This document shows positions 47,727-55,994 of a stretch of DNA of 64,000 bases, piece after piece. The DNA comes from Bifidobacterium longum subsp. infantis ATCC 15697 = JCM 1222 = DSM 20088. Its GTDB lineage: Bacteria > Actinomycetota > Actinomycetes > Actinomycetales > Bifidobacteriaceae. The DNA is taken from the NCBI RefSeq assembly GCF_000269965.1, contig NC_017219.1, positions 434,001 through 498,000 of the forward strand, in the 5' to 3' direction. The notes under the pieces were generated by a model that did not search any database, was not told where the DNA came from, and saw nothing but the letters and a program-made list of their open reading frames with translations. The first letter of the stretch is position 1; the number at the start of each line of letters is the position of its first letter. The position numbers and the translations under genes were made by a program.

Positions 47727-47759
47727 AGTGCCCGACATCTTCGGATGCCGGGCACTTTG
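47727..47759 (+). terminator. Terminator downstream of pgi
   Basis: The 13-bp stem AGTGCCCGACATC with GATGCCGGGCACT (one G-U pair) is capped by a TTCG tetraloop and followed by TTTGC. Confidence 0.82.
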
Positions 47760-47866
47760 CATATACGGATTGCTGTCGGTCAGATGAGTCGAATGGTCAT
47801 ATTCCGCTTCGGCATCTGTTTGCAGACATAAAGGCACTGTCTAGCCAACTCACGTGGCTGATTCGC

Positions 47867-49291
47867 TTATTCGCCCTTATTCGCCTCATCCAAGCTCAGC
47901 AGATCGTCATCGGCATCGTAATCGAAGAGTTCGCCGTAACGGCCCCACTCCACGGCGATGGCGAACTGCTGATGCGCCTCGTCGTTGGCGTAACGGGCGC
48001 GCAGCAGGTCCAGCATGAGCTCGCCGCGGAGCTTGCCTTCCGCAGACTTCCGCAGTGCATGCTCAATGTTGTGCACCAGCGGCGCGTGTTCCATTGCCAG
48101 TGAGGCGAACACCTGCTTGGCGCGCAGAATGTCCGCCTTATGCCAGGAGTCGCCCGCCTCGGTGATCTGCACATGGCCGTCGCGTACCACGATGACGCGC
48201 AGCATCGTACCGGCATCCACCAGCGGGAACAGGTCGTCCACCTCGAACGAAAGAGCCGAGGCCAAATCTGCCAAGTCGATGCCGTGAGGATGCTCGGCAA
48301 CCACATCCAGCAGACCGGCAAGCCCGCCCGGCGTGGCGTTGGGCAGCGGATGCTCCTTGATTTTCTCGATGGTCTTGGCGGGCTGAAGGTCTGATGCGTC
48401 CGTGACGGATGCGTCCGTGACGGGTGCGTTCGTGAGCGATGCCGATGGCGATAAAGCCTCGGCTTGTTGCGTAGGCTGCGAGGCCTGTCCGGTCAAAATC
48501 GCGTACAGTCGGTCCACCATCGCCTCGAATTCGACACTGTGACGGTCGCGCGGGCGCGGCAGATCAACCCGCACATCGGCAATCAGATGCCCCGGGTGCG
48601 AGCCCAACACCACCACTCGGTCGGCCATCTCCACGGCTTCCTCGATGTTATGCGTGACCATAAGCACCGACTTGATGCTGCGCTGTTCGCTCGACCACAG
48701 CTTGAGCACTTCCTGACGCAGGTTTTCGGCGGTCAGCACGTCCAGGGCGGAGAACGGTTCATCCATGAACAGCGCGTCCGGCCGCAGCACCAAGGCGCGT
48801 GCAATGCCCACGCGCTGCCTCATGCCGCCAGACAGTTCCTTCGGATACGCCGATTCGAAGCCGTCCAGGCCGATCATGTCGATGGCATCCAGAGCCAGTT
48901 TGGTGCGTTCCGCACGTGGTACGCCGCGCGCCTTCAGACCGAGTTCCACATTGTCTTGCACGGTGAGCCACGGCATCAGCGCGAAGGTCTGGAACACGAG
49001 TGCGATGCCGGGATTCGGACCGGTCAGGGCCTCGCCGCGATACTTGACCGTGCCGCTGGTCGGCTTGACAAGTCCGGCCAGCGCACGCAGGAATGTGGAC
49101 TTGCCGGCACCCGAACGGCCCAGAATGGCCACGATCTCGCCCTCGTACAGGTTGAACGAGATGTTGTCGAACACGGTGAGTTCGGTGCCGTTGTCGGCCG
49201 TGAAGCGCTGGCCGACGTGCTGGGCTTCGATGATGGTGTTCTGCGGGGTCACCGCCCGCAGCGAACGAATGGTTTCCATTGCAACAGTCAT
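47867..49291 (-). CDS. NitT/TauT-type ABC transporter ATPase with C-terminal AAA-associated domain
   Basis: Protein of 474 aa. The ABC domain has GRSGAGKSTFL, LSGGMRQRVGIARAL and ALFMDEPFSALD. After a Ser/Ala/Asp-rich linker (about residues 270-310) comes a helical domain of about 150 residues ending YDADDDLLSLDEANKGE, matching the AAA-associated domain fused to some nitrate/sulfonate-type ATPases. AAGGAG precedes the ATG. It lies 18 bp after the double permease gene, so both form one transporter. Substrate unknown. Confidence 0.88.
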   Translation of the reverse strand: MTVAMETIRSLRAVTPQNTIIEAQHVGQRFTADNGTELTVFDNISFNLYEGEIVAILGRSGAGKSTFLRALAGLVKPTSGTVKYRGEALTGPNPGIALVFQTFALMPWLTVQDNVELGLKARGVPRAERTKLALDAIDMIGLDGFESAYPKELSGGMRQRVGIARALVLRPDALFMDEPFSALDVLTAENLRQEVLKLWSSEQRSIKSVLMVTHNIEEAVEMADRVVVLGSHPGHLIADVRVDLPRPRDRHSVEFEAMVDRLYAILTGQASQPTQQAEALSPSASLTNAPVTDASVTDASDLQPAKTIEKIKEHPLPNATPGGLAGLLDVVAEHPHGIDLADLASALSFEVDDLFPLVDAGTMLRVIVVRDGHVQITEAGDSWHKADILRAKQVFASLAMEHAPLVHNIEHALRKSAEGKLRGELMLDLLRARYANDEAHQQFAIAVEWGRYGELFDYDADDDLLSLDEANKGE

Positions 49292-49309
49292 ATTATTCTC
49301 CTTAAGTCT

Positions 49310-51100
49310 TTAGTTCAGTGCGAAACGGCGCTCGGCCATGCGCTGCAGCGGGTTCCAGAACAGGCGGTTGACGGCCACCACGAACACGCTCATCACGGTC
49401 ACGCCGATGATGGTCCTCACGGTGTTGCCGCTTTCGGTGGCCTCGGCGATATACGCGCCCAAGCCGGAGGCGGTCAGCGTATGCCGTCCATAACTTACGA
49501 TTTCCGAGACAATCGAGGCATTCCACGCCCCACCGGCCGCCGTAATGCCGCCCGTGACCCACGAGCCGAATACCGCCGGCAAAATCAAATCGCGCCACCG
49601 CTGCCAGCGCCCCAGCTGGAAGCTGCGCGTCATCTCACGCAGATCGTCGGGAATCTGGCTGGCCCCGGCGATCACATTGAACAGGATGTACCACTGTGTG
49701 CCCAACGCCATCAGCAGAATACTGCCCCAGTTGATATCCACGCTGCATGCCACGAACCAGAGCGTGACGAACGGGAACGTGAAGTTCGAGGGGAAGCTGG
49801 CCAGCACCTGCACAATCGGCTGCATAAACCGCGAAACGCGCGGATTCATGCCGATCATCGCGCCAATCGGCACCCAAATCGCCGAGCAGACGAGCGTAAG
49901 CAGCGCCACGCGCAGGAACGTCACCATGCCCAACACGAACGCCTGCCCGAGCTCGCCGAATCCCGCATCGCGATGAATCACCAGCATAAGCTGCACCAGT
50001 CCGAACGCACACGCTGCCAACACCAGTACTGTGAATACCACGTCAAGCGCGCGGCTGCGTGCGGACTTCACGTCCGCCGCCCAACGTCCACCGGTCCGAC
50101 CCAACGGGCGGGTCAGCGTGTCGAACAGGTCGCCGACAGGCCTGAACAGCCAGGCCACCATCTCATCGATATGTGACTGACGAATGATGGTCAGCACCAC
50201 ACTGGTCTTGCGCACCGCCGACTCGCTTTGCGTAATGCGGAACTTCTCCGCCCACGCGGTCAACGGCTTCCACAGCAGTACGTCGATAAGCAGCACCACC
50301 AGCACCATCGTCACGATGGCCCAGCAGATGGCCGCGAGATTCTCCTCGGCCGCCGCCTGTGCCACGAAGCTGCCGATGCCGGGCAACGCATAGGTGCGAT
50401 TGTTCACCGAGATCATCTCGGAGGCGGTCAGGAAGAACCATCCGCCGCCTACGCTCATCATGCAGTTCCACAGCAGCGGAATCATCGCGTTCGGCACGTC
50501 CAGTGTCCAGAATCGTTGCCAGCGTGTGAGCTGTAGTGAGCGGGCCGCCTCGTCGAGTTCAGTTGGTTCGCTGGTCAGGGACCGGGTGAACGAGAACGCC
50601 ATGTTCCAGGCCTGACTGGTGAAGATTGCGAAAATCGACGCGGCCTCCACGCCCAGCATCGAGCCGGGGAACAGCACCATCCAGATGGTGATGGTGGCCG
50701 AAAGAAAGCCCAGAATCGGTACCGACTGCAGAATATCCAACAGAGGAATCAGCACGCGGCTCAGGCGGCGGCAGCGCGCGGCCGCCGTGCCGTAGATGAA
50801 CGTGAACACCAGTGAGAAGAACAGTGCCACGAGCATGCGGAACACCGAGCGCAGCGCGTAATACGGCAGGTCGGCGAGATTCGTACTGACTTGTGACGGC
50901 ACGCCTTTCGGGCCGATCGGTTCGCCGATCGCCGGCAGAATCCAAGCGATCAGACCGAACAGCGCCAGAATACCGGACGCGACCAGTACGTCGGAGGCCA
51001 GGCGTACGGCGAATGGTTGGCGGTCGGACGCGGCGGTGGAAGGGTTGCGGGCCGACGCATCTGGACGCGCGTCGACGCGATTGAATGAAAACATGGTCAT
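49310..51100 (-). CDS. Double-length ABC permease (two fused transport domains)
   Basis: Membrane protein of 596 aa carrying two NitT/TauT-like permease domains in one chain. Each half has an EAA-type loop: ELDEAARSLQLTRWQRFWTL in the first and DDLREMTRSFQLGRWQRWRD in the second. About 12 helices are expected. GGGAGGTC precedes the start at 51100. No solute-binding protein is adjacent. Similar fused systems occur in lactic acid bacteria and bifidobacteria with no assigned substrate. Confidence 0.87.
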   Translation of the reverse strand: MTMFSFNRVDARPDASARNPSTAASDRQPFAVRLASDVLVASGILALFGLIAWILPAIGEPIGPKGVPSQVSTNLADLPYYALRSVFRMLVALFFSLVFTFIYGTAAARCRRLSRVLIPLLDILQSVPILGFLSATITIWMVLFPGSMLGVEAASIFAIFTSQAWNMAFSFTRSLTSEPTELDEAARSLQLTRWQRFWTLDVPNAMIPLLWNCMMSVGGGWFFLTASEMISVNNRTYALPGIGSFVAQAAAEENLAAICWAIVTMVLVVLLIDVLLWKPLTAWAEKFRITQSESAVRKTSVVLTIIRQSHIDEMVAWLFRPVGDLFDTLTRPLGRTGGRWAADVKSARSRALDVVFTVLVLAACAFGLVQLMLVIHRDAGFGELGQAFVLGMVTFLRVALLTLVCSAIWVPIGAMIGMNPRVSRFMQPIVQVLASFPSNFTFPFVTLWFVACSVDINWGSILLMALGTQWYILFNVIAGASQIPDDLREMTRSFQLGRWQRWRDLILPAVFGSWVTGGITAAGGAWNASIVSEIVSYGRHTLTASGLGAYIAEATESGNTVRTIIGVTVMSVFVVAVNRLFWNPLQRMAERRFALN

Positions 51101-51834
51101 GAAAAGACCTCCCTATGCATAGGAAAGACGAATTATGCAAGGGTTATCCAAGGAGCACTACAGGCGAGAGCCCGACTTCCGGATAACGGAATATAAGAAA
51201 ACATGGTCCTCACCACCGCAACTATGACTGTTGCCGGCGGCGGAACTACTGGAATAATCACCGTCCATCGGACTCTCACCTCCTTCAAGCCGTGCGCTGA
51301 AACGCCAGATCAATACCATCGTCGGTATCCATGCGACCAGCAGGAGGGGCGGAAAGTATTCGAATCCGCCGATTCGGCCATCGTTCAAGCTTCAGCATCG
51401 CAGGGCGGTGGAATTGCGTTAGTTCATGCCTTGATCCGACAAGAACTGCTGACCTGCGTGCAGTGTCTCCACTGTTAGCGGCAGCAACCCATATCCCTGC
51501 GGTAGCCTCGCCTACCGACGCTCCCAAGATAAAGCCCGCCCGCAGGTCTGTCAACTACGTCGCAGTGCCTTGGTGTTGGAATGCAATCAGGCAGCCATTC
51601 TGTCCGCAATAATCCGTACAATTGACGATTGCTGTGTCGAGAAGTGGGCCGCCGCATAAGCCCACGTCTCCATGGGTCCAGTCCGAACGGCCGCAAGGCC
51701 TGACTTTCGGCGGATCGGCAGGCTTCCCAAGGGCAAACCCGAGGGATAACGAGAACAGGCCAACGCACGCGATGCGCAATCGCGTGGATGGCCCCAGATC
51801 TGTGGCTGATATGCGGCAGCACTGAAGGAAAACA
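51101..51834. other. 734-bp divergent gap between the ABC permease and rplS
   Basis: Unusually long for a ribosomal protein neighbour. No confident gene. The part near the permease holds a 36-codon reading frame with a strong ribosome-binding site (listed separately). Other minus frames include a membrane-like stretch (YFPPLLLVAWIPTMVLIW) and a Cys-containing tail, which may be decayed coding DNA. No riboswitch consensus is recognised. Confidence 0.5.
51158..51268 (-). CDS. Small reading frame (36 aa) upstream of the ABC permease
   Basis: ATG at 51268 is preceded by AAGGAGG with 10-base spacing, the best ribosome-binding site in the gap. The peptide starts MDGDYSSSSAAGNSHSCGGE and ends SVIRKSGSRL. 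It ends 57 bp before the permease start and is probably co-transcribed. It resembles no family I know; it could be a leader peptide or a remnant of a larger gene. Confidence 0.4.
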   Translation of the reverse strand: MDGDYSSSSAAGNSHSCGGEDHVFLYSVIRKSGSRL

Positions 51835-52200
51835 ATGGTTAACGCTGTTGAGGCTTTTGACGCCAAGCACATGAAGCCGGCCGAGGAAATCCCGGCCTTC
51901 CGTCCCGGCGACACCGTCGACGTGAACGTGAAGATCCAGGAAGGCAACAACTCCCGTATCCAGACCTTCACCGGCGTGGTGATCGCTCGTAAGGGCGCTG
52001 GCGTGCGTGAGACCTTCGTGGTCCGCAAGATTAGCTTCGGCACTGGTGTGGAGCGTCGCTTCCCGGTGCACTCCCCGTCCATCGACTCCATCAAGCTCGT
52101 GCGTAAGGGCCGTGTGCGCCGCGCCAAGCTGTACTACCTGCGCGCTCTGCGCGGTAAGGCCGCTCGTATTGCCGAGCGCCGCGACAACTCCGCTAAGTGA
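51835..52200 (+). CDS. rplS: 50S ribosomal protein L19
   Basis: Protein of 121 aa. [16 protein letters not shown] start ([16 protein letters not shown]), [20 protein letters not shown] and [16 protein letters not shown] are family-typical. AAGGAAAAC precedes the ATG. It is detached from rpsP-rimM and stands alone before lepB and rnhB. Confidence 0.97.
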   Translation: MVNAVEAFDAKHMKPAEEIPAFRPGDTVDVNVKIQEGNNSRIQTFTGVVIARKGAGVRETFVVRKISFGTGVERRFPVHSPSIDSIKLVRKGRVRRAKLYYLRALRGKAARIAERRDNSAK

Positions 52201-52261
52201 GTCGATTCGCGGGTGCAATCGTGGGCCTGATGATGCAGGTGCGCGAATAAACCGTGAAATT

Positions 52262-52293
52262 CAGCCCGGAACCGTTTCGGTTTCGGGCTGTTT
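52262..52293 (+). terminator. Terminator of rplS
   Basis: CAGCCCGGAACC pairs with GGTTTCGGGCTG (one mismatch) around GTTTC and is followed by TTTCC. Confidence 0.82.
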
Positions 52294-52366
52294 CCGTATT
52301 TTCCACGTATGATGGACGGGCGCCGGCACCCCTCATATCCGGCAGCATGAATCGCGAGGAGATGGT

Positions 52367-53206
52367 ATGCAGGACGATCAGGATAACGGCGAATTCCCGG
52401 TTTCCGACAATCCGGAGAGCAACCAGACCTCGTATGATGACGAGGCCGATGCCCGCGATTCCCGCACGTTCCAAGTCGCCGACCACGGCATCGCCCTGTC
52501 CCCGGTTCCCCCGGCACCGGCGCGCCCTGCGCACGCCGCTTCTTCCGCTGGCGCGAATGCCGCGGCAGCATCATCGATGGATGATGACCACTTCACCCTA
52601 CGCGACTTTTTCCTGTGGTGCGGCGTTCCCGTGCTTATCGTGCTGCTGATTCGCATTTTCGCCGTCGGCTTTTACGAGATTCCTTCGCGCTCGATGATGG
52701 ACACCATGGTGCCCGGCGATCGCGTGGCGACCAGCAAGCTCACCCCCAAGATCTTCGATCTGCAGCGCGGCGACGTCGTGGTATTCAAAGATCCCAACAA
52801 CTGGTTGAACGAGGAGCAGAGCAGCGCTCTCGGTGGCGGGTACCTCATCAAGCGACTGATCGGACTGCCCGGTGACGTGGTCGAATGCAAGGGCGCGGGC
52901 CAGCCGGTGACCATCAACGGCGTGGCCATCAATGAGACCTCCTACATTCGCCCCGGCGTGGATCCGAGCGCCTTCCCGTTCTCGGTAACCGTGACCGAGG
53001 ACCACGTGTTCGTCATGGGCGACAATCGCGCCAATTCCGCCGACTCCCGCTATCATCAGGATGACGGCGATCGCGGCTTGGTTCCCATCTCCGATGTGGT
53101 CGGAGTCGGAATCGCGAGATACTGGCCGCTTGACCGGCTTGGTGCGATTGATGACTACCACGAAGTCTTCAAGGACGTGCCTGACGCTTCCGGCTCAAAT
53201 TCCTGA
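52367..53206 (+). CDS. lepB: Signal peptidase I
   Basis: Membrane-bound serine protease of 279 aa that cleaves Sec signal peptides. A disordered N-terminal region of about 75 residues precedes one membrane helix (FFLWCGVPVLIVLLIRIFAV). The Ser nucleophile lies in IPSRSMMDTM and the Lys general base in YLIKRLIGLPGD. The last conserved box is VFVMGDNRANSADSRYH. GAGGAG precedes the ATG. rnhB follows, as in many actinobacteria. Confidence 0.96.
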   Translation: MQDDQDNGEFPVSDNPESNQTSYDDEADARDSRTFQVADHGIALSPVPPAPARPAHAASSAGANAAAASSMDDDHFTLRDFFLWCGVPVLIVLLIRIFAVGFYEIPSRSMMDTMVPGDRVATSKLTPKIFDLQRGDVVVFKDPNNWLNEEQSSALGGGYLIKRLIGLPGDVVECKGAGQPVTINGVAINETSYIRPGVDPSAFPFSVTVTEDHVFVMGDNRANSADSRYHQDDGDRGLVPISDVVGVGIARYWPLDRLGAIDDYHEVFKDVPDASGSNS

Positions 53207-53308
53207 GTCTTCGTTGAACCGTGTGAGTCTTTGAACTGATTGAGTTCCGGGCCGTCTGAATCCTGAGCCATATGAATCCTAACCATTGTGAGACGATGGG
53301 AGCCGCGC

Positions 53309-54148
53309 ATGATTACCCCGACACTTGACTTGGAACGCAGCCTTGCGGCCCAGGGCTATGACCTTATTACTGGATTCGATGAAGTCGGCCGCGGCGCGCT
53401 CGCCGGCCCGGTGATGGTCGGGTGCGCCGCCATCTGGGCCCGTGATTTGGAGCCGTTGGATGGCGATGATGCCGTCGAACTGTCCGGGCGGACCTACCTC
53501 GGCGTGCCGGACGGCGTGGCCGACTCCAAAATGCTCACCGAACATAGGCGCGAGGCGATTTTCGACGAACTGCGCGACTGGTGCGCGGCCTACGCCGTAG
53601 GCCAGGCCAGCAACACCGAGATCGACGAATGGGGCATCACCTACGCGCTTGGCGTGGCCGCCCTGCGCGCGCTCAGCCAAGTCGAACGCGAACTTGGCTT
53701 ACGGCTTGGAGGGAGATTGGCGGCAAGAAAGGCTTCGATGGAGTCTGCGGGGGAGATTGTGGAAGGTCATCCGGGAGACTCCGTAGGGGAATCCATTGGA
53801 AATTGTAGGGAAAGCGTTCGCGCCCTGCCCAAAGTCGCCGGAATTCTCGACGGGCCGAGCGATTACATCACCAAGGCGCTCAACACGTTCGACGCGCCGG
53901 ACGTGCCGATTCCAGCCGATATAACGACCAAAGTCAAAGGCGACCAGCATTGCGCCACCGTCGCCACCGCGGCGGTCATCGCCAAAGTGACCCGAGACCG
54001 GCTGATGGTCGACCTCGCGCAAAGCAACCCATGTTACGCCGCCTACGAATGGGCTCATAACAAGGGCTATGGTTCCGCCGCACACCGTACCGCCATCGCC
54101 GAACACGGGCCGACTCCGCTCCACCGTGTCTCATGGCACCTGACCTGA
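53309..54148 (+). CDS. rnhB: Ribonuclease HII with an internal insertion
   Basis: RNA-DNA hybrid endonuclease of 279 aa. GFDEVGRGALAGPV holds the first Asp-Glu, DSKMLTEHRRE follows, and ATVATAAVIAKVTRDRLM and YEWAHNKGYGSAAH carry later conserved residues. A segment of about 45 residues (GGRLAARKASMESAGEIVEG onward) separates the halves and is not part of the usual fold. The start at 53309 follows GGGAG; GTG at 53288 is an alternative. Confidence 0.94.
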   Translation: MITPTLDLERSLAAQGYDLITGFDEVGRGALAGPVMVGCAAIWARDLEPLDGDDAVELSGRTYLGVPDGVADSKMLTEHRREAIFDELRDWCAAYAVGQASNTEIDEWGITYALGVAALRALSQVERELGLRLGGRLAARKASMESAGEIVEGHPGDSVGESIGNCRESVRALPKVAGILDGPSDYITKALNTFDAPDVPIPADITTKVKGDQHCATVATAAVIAKVTRDRLMVDLAQSNPCYAAYEWAHNKGYGSAAHRTAIAEHGPTPLHRVSWHLT

Positions 54149-54166
54149 GCCGCCTGCGACACGACA

Positions 54167-54182
54167 GTGTGAGCGCTAACGC
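54167..54182. promoter_or_regulatory. LacI/GalR-type operator
   Basis: GTGTGAGCGCTAACGC contains the AGCGCT core with matching outer bases (TG...CA type). It lies about 95 bp upstream of the LacI gene, suggesting autoregulation. A related half site GCGCTAAAG follows at 54198. Confidence 0.55.
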
Positions 54183-54274
54183 AAAACTGTTGTGGACGCG
54201 CTAAAGTCAGTATTGATTAAGGTACAAGACTGGCCGCGCATGGGTGCCGGCCGCCAGCGGGGAGGTTAGGCAGC

Positions 54275-55390
54275 ATGGTGACCGGCCGCAAGCCAAGCAA
54301 ACGTCCGTCCATGTTCGAAGTGGCCAAGCTCGCCGGAGTCAGCCACCAAACCGTCTCCCGTGTGATCAATGACTCGCCGGACGTTTCCGACGCCACCCGT
54401 GCGCGAGTCCAGGCCGCCATTGACCAACTCGGCTACCGCCCATCCAATTCCGCGCGCGCACTGGCTTCCCGCCGTTCGCGCACCATAGGCCTGATCGCCG
54501 GAGGCCTCAAATTCTTCGGCCCGATTTCCTCCATCTCCTCCATCGAATCCATGGCCCGCGAGCACGGTCTGTTCATGAGCGTGATGATGGTCCACGAGGC
54601 TTTGTGCACACAGGTCGACTTCGACAACCTGTGCTACACCTTCAACGAGCAGAACGTCGACGCCTTCATCTTCCTGACTCCGACCGACGTGATGTTCGCC
54701 GCCGCCTGCCGTGCGCGAGTCACTCAGCCGCGCGTCATCGTCACCGCCACCCACGGCCAAATGACCGTGCGTGAGGGATTGGGCCTTATCTCCACCGAAA
54801 ACAAGCGTCGCACTGCGCTGGTCGGTATCGACCAGTGGGGTGCAATGGCCAAAGTGGTGGCCTTGCTGGGCGAATACGGGCACAAATCGGCTCTGTATTT
54901 TGCCGGTCCCAACGAATGGCGCGACGCCCACACCCGACTGGATGCGTGGCGCAAGCTCGCCGCCTCCCGATCCATCGATTCACAGATCGTGCGCTGCCAT
55001 ACGTGGGATGCCTCTGAGGCATATGCGCACATGAATCATCTCATTGATGAGTATGGGCGTCGGGGCATGGCGTTACCCACTGCGGTCGTCGCCGCGAACG
55101 ACAATCAGGCCGTCGGCGTCATGCGCGCGTTGCATGAGCATGGGCTTCGGATTCCGCAAGACATCAGCGTGGTCGGATTCGACGACATGTCTGGCGTGGA
55201 TAACATGTACCCACCGCTGACCACCGTGCATCCCGATTTCGAGGGGCTTGGCGTGGCCGCCATGCGCGAGACGCTGCGTTTGCTGGGGGAGGGCGGCGAG
55301 CCGACCTTCCTGACCACCCAGCACGGCGTGGGCCTGATCCCCGCCGAAGTGCGTGCTCGGCGGTCCTTGGGACCGGCTCCCCGGCGGTAA
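54275..55390 (+). CDS. LacI-family transcriptional regulator
   Basis: Protein of 371 aa. The N-terminal helix-turn-helix MFEVAKLAGVSHQTVSRVIN and hinge GYRPSNSARALASRRS are intact. The effector domain ends ISVVGFDDMSGVDNMYPPLT and PAEVRARRSLGPAPRR. It lies upstream of a sugar-kinase remnant and an MFS/fucosidase pair. It may once have controlled the lost kinase operon and may now control the pair; the ligand cannot be told. Confidence 0.9.
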   Translation: MVTGRKPSKRPSMFEVAKLAGVSHQTVSRVINDSPDVSDATRARVQAAIDQLGYRPSNSARALASRRSRTIGLIAGGLKFFGPISSISSIESMAREHGLFMSVMMVHEALCTQVDFDNLCYTFNEQNVDAFIFLTPTDVMFAAACRARVTQPRVIVTATHGQMTVREGLGLISTENKRRTALVGIDQWGAMAKVVALLGEYGHKSALYFAGPNEWRDAHTRLDAWRKLAASRSIDSQIVRCHTWDASEAYAHMNHLIDEYGRRGMALPTAVVAANDNQAVGVMRALHEHGLRIPQDISVVGFDDMSGVDNMYPPLTTVHPDFEGLGVAAMRETLRLLGEGGEPTFLTTQHGVGLIPAEVRARRSLGPAPRR

Positions 55391-55431
55391 GGCTGGGCTT
55401 AGCGGGGCGCTTCTTCGGATGATTCGAGGGT

Positions 55432-55616
55432 TTGCTTCGCTCCCCGGTCAAGATTGGCATGGACGTGATGACCAAGCAGGAGCACGTGCAGGTCGACTCT
55501 CTCGTGGGCCATGGCGGCATCTTCACCACTCCGAAGGTGGCGCTTGGGGTATGGCCGTGCTCGCCAACTACCTGTGGAACACCAACGAGGATCACAGCAA
55601 CCTCGCTGATAAGTAA
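55432..55616 (+). pseudogene. FGGY-type sugar kinase remnant
   Basis: The frame at 55432 encodes KIGMDVMTKQEHVQVDSLVG and continues HGGIFTTPKVALG, typical of the second half of ribulokinase/xylulokinase proteins. A shift then leads into GAWGMAVLANYLWNTNEDHS and NLADK, the next conserved block, from a different frame. Upstream domains and the block in between are missing. It is a small leftover of a gene with an internal deletion. Confidence 0.75.
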
Positions 55617-55711
55617 GCCTTTCTGACCTCCCTTTATTGAGGGAAGTCCTTGAGATTTTGGAAAAACGTCCATCCATCACAGTGGAAAGGTCAAAAATTT
55701 CTAACACGGGT

Positions 55712-55741
55712 TTGCATATTTCTTATTCCGGTGTTTATAAT
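55712..55741 (+). promoter_or_regulatory. Promoter of the MFS/fucosidase operon
   Basis: TTGCAT (55712-55717) and TATAAT (55736-55741) are separated by 18 bp. The predicted start near 55748 gives a leader of about 247 nt before the MFS gene. Confidence 0.7.
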
Positions 55742-55808
55742 GCAGTCAACGTCCATTACATTAAAGAACTGAGGCGATGGGGAACGTCACCGCAGACGTG
55801 CACCGGTT

Positions 55809-55829
55809 GTTGTTGCCACGGGCAACAAC
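55809..55829 (+). promoter_or_regulatory. Leader hairpin in the MFS/fucosidase 5' UTR
   Basis: GTTGTTGCC and GGCAACAAC form a perfect 9-bp stem with an ACG loop. It has no T run, so it is not a simple terminator. It may be a stability or regulatory structure. Confidence 0.5.
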
Positions 55830-55912
55830 CATAGTGACTCGGTCCTTGTCCTTCGTCCACGTTCCAACCGACCCTATACGCCCATAGAGGAGTGAATTCC
55901 CGCTGCCCGCGT

Positions 55913-55926
55913 AATCGATAACGATT
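55913..55926. promoter_or_regulatory. Operator-like palindrome before the MFS gene
   Basis: AATCG-ATAA-CGATT is a 5-bp inverted repeat with 4-bp spacer, 69 bp upstream of the MFS start. It differs from the site in front of the LacI gene (54167), so the regulator may not be that LacI protein. Confidence 0.4.
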
Positions 55927-55994
55927 GCGCGTTGTATGGCGAAAGACGACGCCGTCTTCCGCCGAATAGAAAATAGAAAGAAACGAGTCTGACA

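Noticed and set aside
51101..51300. TPP or guanidine riboswitch before the NitT/TauT-type ABC genes
   Set aside because: None of the conserved sequence blocks of these riboswitches could be found on the minus strand.
51555..51760. Minus-strand reading frame ending with a Cys-rich tail (NCTDYCGQNGC), reminiscent of a small bacteriocin precursor
   Set aside because: No ribosome-binding site or start near a plausible leader, the frame continues upstream as a shadow of rplS, and no modification or export genes are nearby.
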